Assembly: GCA_001600615.1 (NCBI GenBank)
Contig: BCKK01000003.1
Span: 756,500-820,499, forward strand
DNA from: Dioszegia crocea
Lineage: Eukaryota > Basidiomycota > Tremellomycetes > Tremellales > Bulleribasidiaceae
Length of the DNA: 64,000 nt
Reading direction: 5' to 3'
Shown here: positions 1-10,060 of the stretch, piece by piece
Numbering within the stretch: position 1 is the first letter of the stretch
How the letters are laid out: every line of letters begins with the position of its first letter
Made by a program: the position numbers and the translations under genes
The notes under the pieces: generated by a model
Told to the model about the DNA's origin: nothing
What the model saw: the letters and a program-made list of their open reading frames with translations, nothing else
Database searches by the model: none

Positions 1-734
1 ACCTCGACCTCGACATACACTATGGGGACGGCGTCGCTCTCGCCTTCCACTCACCCACGTCATACTCAACTGCCAAAAGCAAACCTGCTCATTTTTTGAC
101 CCTCTCCGTACACCACTCTGCTCCTGGCTTTTTCCCGCCGCCATCGCCCTTGGCCCTTCTGCCAGCTGCAGACACGACGAGTCCCTTCACGTTGTCTATT
201 CCGCTCAACGCGTATCCCTCACGCTCAGCGTATGCGGCCATCTTCCCCTCCATTGAGGGTGTCTATCAATCATACAAGCCGGATTATGTCGTTCTTCAGT
301 TGGGTGCAGATGGACTCCCCGCGGATCCAATAGGCCAATTCGGGAATTGGTCGTCAAATGGCGAAGGCGGTATGCTGTGGGTTGCGAAGAAAGTCAAGGA
401 GTGGGGTGTGCCAATGTTGGTGCTAGGTGGGGGAGGATATGACAACGCGAATACCGCTAGAGCCTGGGCAGGTGTTACGGCCGTGATGGTGAGTGAAGCC
501 AAGGCGATCGCTCATTTTAGCTTGAAAAGGAAGTGCCAGTAGATGTACCCCATCATGAGTTCTTCCCTGGTTATGGGCCGGACTTTTGCATGGAGGTCTG
601 CCAAGGTGAGAAACCATGAGACACAGCTGACCAAAGGCAGTGTGAAAGATGAGAACACACCGCAACGATTGCAGGAGATTAATGAGCGGTACAAAATTAT
701 TGCATCGCGAATAAGCAGCATAGTCCAAGCATGA
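1..734 (+). CDS. Class I histone deacetylase (HDAC8/Hos1-like), 3' part
   Basis: The gene enters the window already in frame (codons start at base 3), so the N-terminus is missing. Visible class I deacetylase landmarks are DLDIHYGDGV (zinc-binding Asp and His), SVHHSAPGFFP, LQLGADGL (second metal Asp) and GGGGYDNANTARAW with the catalytic Tyr. The run GGGGY-NxANTAR and the HEFFPGYGPDF segment resemble HDAC8/Hos1 more than Rpd3 or Hos2. Family knowledge: Zn-dependent removal of acetyl groups from histone or other lysines. Three exons are visible; introns lie at about 493-539/542 (acceptor ambiguous) and 606-636 (31 nt). The TGA at 732-734 is immediately followed by the stop codon of the convergent SDR gene. 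The HDAC class is secure; the subclass is inferred from the C-terminal half only. Confidence 0.9.
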
Positions 735-1975
735 TTATTCGTGCTTTTGCACCTGCGCCTCGCACCAGTCCCACATCCGTACCACATTCGCTTCCACCAA
801 TACGTCCGGTCTCGGACGGCCAACCCTCTGGAACGGGACAATGTACTCCCCAGCCATCGACCTCGCTTGCTCGGTGGACATGGACGCGAGCCACAACTGA
901 TTCCCTGCACCAACATCCGGAGGGCGTACAACGAGATGCTGAGGCGTCAGATGGGCCAAACAAGGACTTACTGCTATGAACGACATGTACTTCCTGACAA
1001 AAGCGGCCCCACTGAGGTGACCAGCGAGATTAGTGGCAACCATTCCTGAAGTCAGCAGATGCTAGACCGCAAACTCACCTGGATGCATCGAGAAGCACAG
1101 CAGCTCGCCTTCCGCCTTCCGCCTAGAGGTCAATCTTGCGCCGGGTCCATAGACTGCATGGAGATACCGCGACAGAGCTATGTCACCCCACTTGGCTTGC
1201 CCATATTCTGGCCACTTGCTGAGCTCCCTACCGGGAGTAGTTACGCTTTGATAGTCCACGCCCCCGCGTGGCGCAGACGCATGTCCTGCCGAGGAGAGCG
1301 TCAGAATGCGAGCAGGATCAGAGGGATTCGAGCGTGAAGTTGAAAGTAGGGTAGGGAGGAGATGCTGAAGAAGCGCTTGATGCCCTAAAACATTCACTCC
1401 AAACTGAAGAGTATACTTCTGCGCGGTGTATTGGCCTTCGGCACTGAAATCAGCGCCGCCTGGTAAAGGACTTACGTGGCCATGATTCCAGCATTGCACA
1501 TTAAAATGTTGAGCACCTTTTCTTTTCTACAGTCAGCAAATGCTTCCTCTTCGGCATACTTCATGAACTCCTCCGCGGCTTGTCGCACACTCTTCAGGTC
1601 CGACAAATCCATCTGCAGGAAGACCAGCTCCCCAGTGGCTTTCGCCGACCTGCTATTACTCCAATGTGACTTTATCGACGAAATTGCTTCTTGAGCCTTG
1701 GTTGGATTTCGGCAAGCGAGGTAGACCTTTGCCCCTGCTCCGTACAGCGCTCGAGCTGATGCAAGTCCCGTGCCACTGTTGGCCCCTGTTATGAGTATAA
1801 CCTAATCAGCCCTGAACGTGTCCCAACACACCTTGCCTGATTGATCCGTCATATCGTTCACCGAAAATCTGGGCTGGACCCAGAATATCAAGGGTAACCC
1901 GGAGCGCAGACAAAGGTCCCAGCAAAAGGCGACATGCTGGCAGAAGCTGCTCCACGCGGTGTTGACGTTGACCAT
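735..1975 (-). CDS. Short-chain dehydrogenase/reductase, retinol-dehydrogenase-like
   Basis: Classical Rossmann-fold SDR. Exons show SGKVILITGANSGTG (the TGxxxGxG nucleotide-binding motif split by a 30-nt intron near 1803-1832), NILMCNAGIMA (NAG motif), ILTLSSAGH (catalytic Ser), YGQAKWG (YxxxK catalytic pair, about 1180-1200) and HPGMVATNL. This order is typical of fungal retinol-dehydrogenase/WW-domain-oxidoreductase-like SDRs, which oxidise or reduce a small hydrophobic alcohol or ketone with NAD(P)(H); the substrate cannot be told. I chose the Met at 1975 because the residues after it (a hydrophobic stretch, then PRFSVNDMTDQSGK) match the usual N-terminal lead-in of the family; an in-frame Met at 2029 is also possible. 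Other introns are near 1043-1072 and 1440-1475. Its stop codon (735-737) touches the HDAC stop codon. Confidence 0.88.
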
Positions 1976-2099
1976 AACGTGCTCTAGGGACGAATCGTAG
2001 CACCTGTACTGAGCTTGATGGGATGGCAAGTGAAGATGGCTCGATACATGCGCCGATAGAATTAATTGTACGCGCGCGCGTGGATGACATCATCTTTGT

Positions 2100-2105
2100 C
2101 ACGTG
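2100..2105. promoter_or_regulatory. CACGTG (E-box) in the SDR/SGNH divergent promoter
   Basis: A palindromic CACGTG followed by AC lies in the 238-bp gap between the SDR start at 1975 (minus) and the SGNH hydrolase start at 2214 (plus). CACGTG is the classical site for bHLH factors of the Cbf1/USF type. The same CACGTGAC octamer occurs in three other divergent gaps of this window. Function is inferred from position and motif only. Confidence 0.45.
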
Positions 2106-2213
2106 ACGACGTTCGTAATATTAATATTCTCGTTTCAGGCACCGCCTCCGCCTCTCTCCTGCTCAAGCAATACATGCGTATCAACTATCCGCGCTGATTC
2201 GTATTCGTCCAGC

Positions 2214-4174
2214 ATGGTGGTAGTTCCATCTCGTCGAGCAGTGACCATCGTAGCTCTGCTCACGGCCGGACTCACGCTACTGCTTTGGCACCTCGTCTTT
2301 CGGTCGGATGAGTCGTTTACTCCCCCCTACCTCTTGCCCAGCAGCTGGACATCGTCGGAGACCATACCAAGTGACGGAAGCGTCGCGAGACGATTGGCTA
2401 GGATGAGGCGGACTTGTGCGGCAACGAGTCCTTTTGAGGAGCAATACGGCCGGACGAATTTGCGGCTTTCTCGAAGTTACGATGGTTCGTTGTCGGCAAT
2501 TTCTATTCTGACCAGCAGGATCCCGATTCAAAGTACAGCACTTCCTGCACAAAGCTCTTCGAGGGGAGAGCATCACCATTGCAGCTCTCGGTGGGAGCAG
2601 TGAGTGCCGTCATAGCGTAGCTGATTGCAGTTACGAAAGGTAGATGCGATGGTTGACTTCACGCTAATCTAGCAAGGCCACCACGTTTGGGATACTGAAA
2701 TATGGTTCTGGAAATTCTTCGAGTGGCTGAACGACTTTGTCGGGGACGACGTCGAAGTGATCCACGCCAACGGCGCAGCTCCAGGTGCGTCTGCCATCGT
2801 CAGAGCTGACTGTAGCCGTCGGCTCCGACTACTTCTCATTCTGTTTCCCATTGCATATACCGAGAGAATCCGACCTCGTCCTAGTTGAGCTTGGCGTAAA
2901 TGACGAACCTATTCCAGAGCATGTTGGAAATATGGAGGCACTTCTGAGGGGTTTGCTGGAGATGGAAAAGGCGCCGGCGGTCATGCTGGTGGAAGCTCTG
3001 GCATTCAGCTCTGGAGGCATGGGCGGTGGCGGCGGACGCATGCACCTGCCTGTTGCTCAATACTATGGTGAGTCCCTGAATGGGTCGTGGCTGACTGTTA
3101 GATGTGCCAGTCGTCAAGTAGGTCTCCAAGTCGGCATGAGCTGATTTTAGCCAACGACTTCCTCTCGCGAATCACTTTGCGCGGTTTCCAGAATTGATAC
3201 GCCCATATTTTGCTCAAGAGTGGGTACAGTATATTCCAGTCATTGACATCAAGCTACTGGGGCACACCAGACACTCGACACATCAATGCACACGGTCACC
3301 TCGACCTCGGCATGCTCGTTGCTGCATTTATTCGGGACGTCGCCTGTGACATGGTGGCGGATCCTTCGTTTGTCGTCCCTCCGAGGTCGAGCTCAAACAC
3401 TCCTGAGCTACCTCCACACGCTGTGCCTGATCCCGACACCGCCGATGAGGTCGACCGCGAGGAAGCTCTTTCCGCCGCCGCCGCGCAAGACGCCCAATTG
3501 CGCCCTTTGCAGATGGCGTGGGCCGAGCGTACTCGCTCATGGCGGCAGGATCCCTCAGACGTCAACCCTGCCGGTCAACTGATGCCCGGTGTGTTCAACA
3601 CGCCGCAGGAGTTTGGCTTAATGCCTCGTCTGAAAGTACTCGATGGCTGGGATCCCTCGCTCGACCATGTCGTCCCTCCTTTTCGCCCAGTGTGTTTATC
3701 GACTCGTACAACGGACCCCGCGTACAATCTTACACCCACCTCGACAGAGGGGTGGTCACACTGGACGCATCCAGACTTTACCGACAAGCCATATCTCGTC
3801 GCCACTGTGCCAGGAAGCTGGGCTAAATTTGAATTGAGGACAGCGCTGGGTGTCGTCAAGGTGTACGCACTGAAGTCGAAGACGTTTGGACTGGGCAATG
3901 TAGAATGCTGGATAGGGGATGACAGAAACAATAGTGTTGAGGTCGAGGGCTGGTGGGATAATGGAGACGCGTGAGTCGTAGGGGTTTCTCGGCTCATTTC
4001 GTAGGAATATCGGCCGCTTCGCTACCATCAAGGAGGGCTTGTCTGTCGGGCAGCACGTCCTGACGTGTGAATTGCTCAAGAAGACTTCCGATCCCAGTGG
4101 CGGAACGGAATTTCGCCTGATAGGCGTGATGAGGTCAGTGAATGCCTCCTACAAGCTGATTCAGTAGTCTATAA
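2214..4174 (+). CDS. Membrane-anchored SGNH/GDSL-type hydrolase
   Basis: The N-terminus has a short basic stretch and then one hydrophobic segment (about residues 9-29), as in a type II Golgi or secreted-pathway protein. After splicing the exons give LGGSITKGHH (SGNH block I with the nucleophile Ser), IHANGAAPG (block II Gly), LVELGVND (block III GxND Asn) and DTRHINAHGH (block V Asp/His). A long C-terminal region rich in Trp and Gly follows and reads as a beta-sandwich-like module ending in FRLIGVM. Family knowledge: such proteins are esterases or O-acetyl(transfer)ases, often on glycans. Role in cell-wall or capsule polysaccharide modification is inference. Introns are tiny: 2600-2630 is 31 nt, and others lie near 2484-2514, 2639-2675, 3066-3099, 3118-3151, 3219-3250 and 4134-4164. 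The start at 2214 was preferred over an upstream frame-open region with no conserved content. Confidence 0.72.
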
Positions 4175-4501
4175 AAGAAATGGACCGAGCTCTATGACGC
4201 TGCAAGCCGTTCCGGCCTCGTGCTCATATGTTGGCCAGCAAGGAACACTTCGTGACTTTGTCGGACATGCGTGAGTGAAGTATATAACAGTGGCTGATAG
4301 TAGCCAAGTACAGCGTCCGGCAACATTCGCAATCCGCTTTACCGCTGCCGGATTTGAGAACGGATCAAATCACTCATCCTGCAATCTGTCGCACTCACAC
4401 TCGCCAGAGCATTACGTTCAAGCGAAGGGTCGTAGAGCCGTCTCACCTAGCAGCTCCGCTGGATGAGAGGCAAGATTGTAGCTACAAATCATGCATTTCT
4501 G
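4175..4501. other. Convergent intergenic stretch, no gene seen
   Basis: Lies between the SGNH hydrolase stop (plus) and the stop of the minus-strand gene at 4502. Only short, compositionally ordinary reading frames occur here. It probably holds the 3' UTRs of both genes; I see no RNA gene or repeat. Confidence 0.6.
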
Positions 4502-5301
4502 CTATGCCGATTCGGGCGCACTCATCTCCGCCTCTCGCCCAAATAGTCCTAACCTCGCCCTCTCCTTTTCCGGTCTTCCGTTCGCCCTCCTCACGTTCAG
4601 ATGTGTCCTCTCCAGAGTCGTCGTCAAACCCTCCGCTCTTCCCTCCCATGCCCAGATTTCCCTCTCCGTCCGTCTAGCTGCTCGGTTGCTTGGGTTGTCC
4701 AGGGCTGCGAGACGTTTATGTGATTTGACTTCTGCGCGATATGCATTGAACTGGTACGCTACTGAGCCAGGCCTCTCGGAGGCTGCAATCAGGCGGTCCC
4801 AGTGGTCATCTGTATTCCAAGATGGTGGTGGATTGGGATTAGACTCGGAGAGAGCGGGGTCGACAGGGGGTTTGAGGGACCAGGCAAATGTGCCAACAGG
4901 GGTCGCGAAGGTCGGCCTGGAGGATTTGACAATCAAATCTTGGGAGGAAAGGACGGGAAGGATGCGTTTTTTGAGGAACCTGCAAGTTAGCGAGATTACT
5001 GCCTAACTCACGATGCTGAGATGAATGGATGACCGGCGGGAACTACGTTCGTCGCCTCGTCCGCCACCCTCTTGGACTTTGCGATCCTCCCTTTGCTCTT
5101 TCCCTTTGAGGCTTTCGGGGGGGTACCCTGTGGACCCAAGGCAGGGGGGCTGGATGGGCCGGCGGCGGCGGACCTGAGGGCGATCCCATCCTGCAAGATT
5201 TGCTGAAATGTACGTGGTCTTTCCGCTAAGAGTTGTCGGACGAGCTGAAAAGCGGGGGCTAGGTCACCAAGTGGGCGAGCTGCGGGTTTGAACATGGACA
5301 T
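4502..5301 (-). CDS. Uncharacterised protein, possibly mitochondrial
   Basis: Two exons joined by an intron at about 4978-5007, giving a protein of roughly 250 residues. The start is chosen at MSMFKPAARPLG; a second Met is two codons in. The N-terminal part is basic and carries a low-complexity segment rich in Pro, Ala, Gly, Lys and Ser (about residues 50-80). The middle has FLKKRILPVLSSQDL, and the C-terminal half is rich in Arg, Glu and Trp (for example EREIWAWEG) and likely helical. I do not recognise the family. The gene is divergent from uS13m across only 182 bp, so a mitochondrial, possibly mitoribosomal, role is a guess from context and basic character. It shows no membrane segment and no catalytic motif. 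Confidence 0.7.
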
Positions 5302-5483
5302 GGCGTGTGGGTAGTTGGATGTGATGGAGTAGTTGGCTATGGGATATAGTGTGGATGTTGCGTGGAGATAACGAATAAATGCACAGGGAGAATTAAAGTC
5401 AAGTCCGTGGGCCGATTTTGAGATTTCGGATCGCTCTCAGTGCAAGATACACACTCCCACCATTGACAATCTATCACCTAATC

Positions 5484-6081
5484 ATGCATCTCCTAGGACG
5501 CCATCTACCAGACCATAAGCTGCTGAGAGTAAGCACTTTTGCAAGAAGATAGCTCACTGTCTAGATCGCTCTCACTTCCTTCTATGGCATCTCTCATCCC
5601 ACATCTTCCACCCTCCTAGCCCGACTCTCTATCCCCCTGTCGACCCGCGTGCAGGACCTAACCGAACCTCAAATAACATCGCTCTCCTCTTTCCTTTCCT
5701 CCCCTTCCACTTCGCCTCGACCCGCCGACACTCCTCTTTCCACGCCCGGCGCCGGGCCGAGCTCGAATGTCGCTCAATCAGCGTCGGATCCCTTGGCTGG
5801 GCTGCTGATAGAGACTGACCTGAAACGAAAGATGTTGAGTGATATTGCGCATCTGAGGCAGGTAGGGACCTATAGGGGTAGAAGGTTAGTAGATGTTGAC
5901 TTCCTGGCTGATGCCCAGACATGCGCTGCATCTTCCCGTTCGCGGTCAAAATACGAGAAATAATGCCAAAACTGCAAAGAAGTTGAATCGTCTGGACAGG
6001 AAACACTACTCTACGTGGGTTGATTATGTCACGGAGCTGACCAGGTCAGATCTTCGCATCCACCTTTGTCGCCGTCTCTAG
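5484..6081 (+). CDS. SWS2: Mitochondrial small-subunit ribosomal protein uS13m
   Basis: The first exon encodes [13 protein letters not shown] and, after an intron at about 5529-5564, continues [10 protein letters not shown]; the end carries [19 protein letters not shown] and [11 protein letters not shown]. These are the uS13 signatures (helix-turn-helix head and the basic GxPVRGQxT...K tail that binds 16S-type rRNA). A Ser/Pro-rich insertion (residues about 45-75) is not in bacterial S13 and is common in fungal mitochondrial versions. The protein sits in the head of the mitoribosomal small subunit. The second intron is at about 5887-5919. The C-terminal end is uncertain: reading straight through gives a TAG-type end at 6081, while a candidate 26-nt intron (6019-6044) would change the tail; I prefer read-through because 26 nt is very short. 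Confidence 0.88.
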
Positions 6082-6269
6082 GCTCCTGGGCAAAGAGCGG
6101 GGTATCAACCATACTCAGCATGTTACCATGGCGATCGTGAAAAGTAAACATCTTTGTAACAACGATATGCAAGATATGGATGATAAAGAGCTCCACAGAT
6201 AACGATCCATACAGCTTGAACAGCACGTTCTATCCGAAAGGTGATTGTACATGATTCAATCTAAAGCTC

Positions 6270-9214
6270 CTACTTGCTCGCCCTTGACGCGAAGAACACC
6301 CCAAGAATGACGACACCCAGGAATCCCACCGCGGCGGGCAAGAGCATCTCCTTGGGCAAGACTCCCCCAATCAGATCTTCTTTCGCCAGATTGTTCTGGG
6401 CGTGAACAACACCCTTCTTGCCGAAAGTTGCCTCCTTTGCTGGATCCGCCTCTTCGACCACCATACGCTCCTCTTCAACTTCCGTCCCTTTGGCTACGGT
6501 CTCAATTTCCTTAAGATCCTTGACTGCTGATTCTCCTCCAAGATCCCGCGCGAACTCCTCCCAGACCTTCCCGCCATCGATCAACAGAACGACTCGGTCG
6601 GACTTCTGGCCTCGGGCGATCCGGACCGCATCCGCGATGTCACCATCGGCGGTCATCGTGACTAGATCGCCCTCGTCGTCGGTGTAGGAAAGGGTGAATG
6701 ATGAGGGGTCGGGGAGATGGATAGCCTGTCCTTCGACGGCAGTAGGTGCGGTAAAGAATGGGTCGGAAACGAGTTTCCCAGCCACGATATCGCGGAGGAG
6801 GTCGAATGAGTCGTACCTCGCCTGGAAGCGGTGTGTTCGACCAGAGGGAGTACGGAACTTGAACACGTACGTCCCATCATCGACTGGCAGGTTGGGCAGG
6901 GCGACGCTGCTTTCTGCTCCCTTGTGCCCGACCTCGGATCCTTCCTCTATGACAGAGGCAGAATCGTTAGGCTGGAGTTCGGAGATTGGGGAGGTGATGC
7001 TAGAGATTCCGCGATTGTGGAAGCTGGGGCGGGAAGGGGTGTCTGGTCGCTCGGATTGGGAGATGACAGAGGCAGTGTCGTCGTCTTGGGCGGTATTGAG
7101 GGCGTCGAAGAATTTGCCCCACATTGGGCCGGACGAGTCTGTCTTTTCTTCCGACATGTTGTCAATCTGGGATTAGCATAGTTGAGGGCGAACGTACCTG
7201 CTCGAGGGTGGCGTAGGTGAGTTTAAGCACATCGACAATGCCCATGAGCTTGCCGTCCGGGTGGACTACCGGCAAGTTGAGATAATGGCCGTCTGTTGTT
7301 AGCGCGATCATTTGCCGACTCACTGTGCATTTTCTTTAGAGCATCCTGGACAACCATGGTAGGTTCCGCAGTGTCTGGGTGGGGTGTCATTACCCTCACA
7401 ACGCTGCATCGGCCCGCGTCCAAGCCTGCCGCAATGACCCGAAGGACGATATCTTTGGAGGTGAAAATGCCTGCAATTTTGGGATGTCCTCCGCTCACAC
7501 CAGCGATGGTCGACCCGCCAGTCGTTCCTTCCATGACGCAAACGGCGGTTGTGCGACGCTCCTTCATCAACCTCGCGGCTTCCCTGACAGAAGTTCGAGG
7601 GGTCACGGTGGGTGGGGGTAGGGTTGTGTCGAGCACGGACGTGAGGTCGGGCTGGGCCATTTTGTCACGGAGTGCGTCCACATACGCGAGCATCGCGGCC
7701 GCCTGGGGGTTGGATGCCATTCCCGGCCCGAGCTCGGATTGCACACCAGCCAGCGCGGCGGACAGCTGCGAGGTCGCACTCGATCCTCGTTCGACCTTGG
7801 CGAGAGCTTCATGGAACACCTTGGTGATGTCTAGGAGACCGACTACGTCTCCGTCTTCGTTGCAAACGGGCTACTCTTAGCGAGAACAGTAGATAACTTA
7901 CTAGATGTCTGAAGTGCTTAGAGACCATAAGTTGGAGTGCCTCCGTTGCACTGGTGGTGTCCCGAGTGACCATCGGATTCTTGGTCATGATCTGCGCGAC
8001 CGTGGTGATTCTAGGATCGAGTCCTTCTGCCGTGACCTAAATATTAGGATTGATATGTATATAACTCACTCTGAAGGCCAAATCTTTGGCGGTGAAGATC
8101 CCACTCAAACCCTCTTCCTCATCGACGACCAGAACACAGTCTGTGCGCTTGGCCGCACAAAGCTGACTAGCATCCGCCACAGACATTGCCTCGGGGACAG
8201 TCAAAGCTGGGCTGGGCTTCAGACCCGCGACGGTTCCTTTCTGAGCCTTCTTGCTGGATTTGCCCGCCATGCCCATCCCACCACCCGGTGCGGGCTGGCG
8301 ACCAGTGCCAGTGCGCTTCCTCGAAAGCTCCGACTCGATCTTCTTGCGAAGGGACTGTAATTTTCCCGTGAATGAAGATTTAGCGGGTTTGGGTTCGGGG
8401 CGTACGGCAGTGCGAGATATTGACGAGTGGTAGCGAGGTCGCACATCGGAAGGAGGTTCATCGGATAGGTCGGGGACAGTAGTAGGGAAGGGGAATTGCA
8501 CGGATTTTCGTGTGTCAGAGCGAGGCAGAGGAAGACCAGGAATCGAAGGCGAAGCGGCGAGGATTGGCGAAGGGATCAACAATGATTCGGGAGGAGTAGG
8601 CAATGGTATTTGCGTGGTTGTTTGGGTGAGGCCAGTTGTTGATTTGGATGTAGGCATTATAGGAGGAGATGAAGGGGAAGACATGGTCTGAGCGTTGATC
8701 TCTCGGGGTATGAGCCGAATCAGAAGATACAAGACGGTAAACAAAGGATGAAAGGTAAACAAGCGAAAGTTGGATCTTTTGACCCTCCTTTGCAGGATAT
8801 TTGCGGGACACTAGAAGGCAGGACTATCAAGGGATGTGCGGGATGAAACGACCAGGAAGTACAAAGGTAAGACATGAGGAATTGAACAAAGAGAGATGGA
8901 GTTGAATTGTGAAACACAACACCGTCCCAACTGATGGTCCGCCCGGAGCCAAATTCCTGTATCGACAAACAGCCGATCGGACAGCCTTGACGAAGACTCC
9001 TGCTTGACCGGCGACCAGGAACTTTCTATAGCACATGATGGAGAGGGAGATGGGATCTATGCAGAGCAACCGAGCGCAGTAGCTAGGCTTCACATACCTC
9101 ATCTTTCTTGCTGGTCTTCTTCCTGGTGTCGGTGGCGGGCGAGTTCAGGGTCGACGAAGGCGAGTCCGGCCTATGGTACGACTGGGAGGTGGGTAAGGGG
9201 ATGCGAGAGGCCAT
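6270..9214 (-). CDS. Four-CBS-domain plus PB1-domain membrane protein
   Basis: Order of domains: N-terminal SLRKKIESELSRKR helix; two CBS pairs, recognisable from CAAKRTDCVLVVDE, GIFTAKDLAFRV, HLPVCNEDGDVVG, MKERRTTAVCVMEG, GIFTSKDIVLRV and LPVVHPDGKLMG; a PB1 domain (FKFRTPSGRTHRF ... YTDDEGDLVTM); and a C-terminal hydrophobic segment near 6280-6340, suggesting a tail anchor. This is the fungal CBS-PB1 family (S. pombe Mug70 type). CBS pairs usually bind adenine nucleotides and PB1 mediates protein contacts; the precise job is unknown. The start at 9214 (MASRIPLPTS) is chosen because exon 1 ends ...SKKDE and joins at a canonical acceptor to SLRKKIE, the usual family junction. That makes the first intron 8355-9097, 743 nt, far longer than its neighbours. 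An alternative first exon lies inside it. Other introns are near 8037-8069, 7873-7902, 7295-7324 and 7168-7198. Confidence 0.88.
8355..8684 (-). other. Alternative in-frame first exon inside the CBS-PB1 intron 1
   Basis: From a Met at 8684 an open frame of 110 codons (MSSPSSPPIMPTSK..., rich in Ser, Pro and Thr) runs through the 3' splice site at 8355 and continues in the same frame into SLRKKIESEL. The intron acceptor sequence itself reads as GKLQ just before SLRKK. A transcript starting inside intron 1 would therefore give the same CBS-PB1 protein with a 110-residue Ser/Pro-rich head in place of the 39-residue head. That such a transcript exists is inference; the open frame is seen directly. 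Confidence 0.5.
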
Positions 9215-9364
9215 GGTGAGGTAGATGTATATAGATGGATGCTCGAGCTTTGATATAAGCTCAATTGTAACTTGTAATCACAACTTGACGCGTATACTCG
9301 GCGGACGCGCGCGCCTGACTTTGTGTTCACGGCCAGAGCGGAGATGACGTGGTATTGATCAGGT

Positions 9365-9370
9365 CACGTG
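9365..9370. promoter_or_regulatory. CACGTG (E-box) in the CBS-PB1/prefoldin divergent promoter
   Basis: TCACGTGT lies in the 242-bp gap between the CBS-PB1 start (9214, minus) and the prefoldin start (9457, plus). A TATATAT-like run at about 9402-9408 is a possible TATA element for prefoldin. Assignment is by motif and position only. Confidence 0.4.
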
Positions 9371-9456
9371 TCTCACTGGCCACCACAGGAGCAGAGCTGT
9401 AGTATATATGCGGCGTTACCGTGCTCTTGAAGCTTGAAGACATCCATGCCTATATA

Positions 9457-10015
9457 ATGAGTCTAGTGAGTCACTACAGCGTGGCCTCGTCGTCTGCTGA
9501 CCCTACAGCTCCCACCAGAAGATGAAGGAGATGATGGAATCGAAGTCGCTTGGGGTATGCGATAATGTCCTCACTTCTAACTGACGTTGCGTAGAAGATC
9601 AGCAACGAATAAACAGCTTCTCCAAACTAAATAACCGACTAACGGATATTCAAGATCAACTGAAGAGTAAAAGGGTAAGTCGGTATGGTGTATGCAACAG
9701 CTCACTCGTCAGGAGGAGAAGGAATACTACGACGACCTCGAGACCGAGCTGGAATTGGCAGATGACGATGACAAAGTCCTGTACAAGCTGGGCGAGGCGT
9801 TCTTTCATCTAGGTCTTGGAGAGGCAAAGCGGCAGCTGAGGAGAGACCTCAAGAGATATGACGGGGAGATTCAAGGTCTGGAGGGGAAGGCTGAGGACTG
9901 TGAGAAGGGAATGAAGGAGTTGAAAGTTCTGCTGTAAGTTCCTCGCTATGGTCGAGCTGAATGAAGGTATGCCAAATTCGGGAAACAAATCAACCTCGAA
10001 ACGACACCAGAATAG
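9457..10015 (+). CDS. GIM3: Prefoldin subunit 4
   Basis: Four exons give a protein of about 130 residues, the usual size for beta-type prefoldin subunits. Visible parts are an acidic head (LPPEDEGDDGIEV), EDQQRINSFSKLNNRL at the start of the first helix, EEKEYYDDLETELELAD, then LGEAFFHLG in the beta-hairpin region, and a second coiled-coil helix to LLYAKFGKQINLE. This matches PFD4/GIM3. Prefoldin is the hexameric jellyfish-shaped co-chaperone that hands unfolded actin and tubulin to the CCT chaperonin; the CCT7 subunit is encoded at the right end of this window. The first exon is only nine bases long (ATG AGT CTA), followed by introns near 9466-9508, 9554-9595 and 9675-9711. Confidence 0.93.
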
Positions 10016-10060
10016 TCGCCGACAATACCATAGATTACGATGAAACTTATACGATAATGT

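Noticed and set aside
735..1049. Overlapping plus-strand frames between 731 and 1049 as an extension of the HDAC gene
   Set aside because: The HDAC reading frame ends at 734 in a normal C-terminus, and this interval encodes the last exon of the SDR on the other strand.
6019..6044. 26-nt intron near the end of uS13m
   Set aside because: Shorter than every other supported intron in the window; read-through gives an acceptable end.
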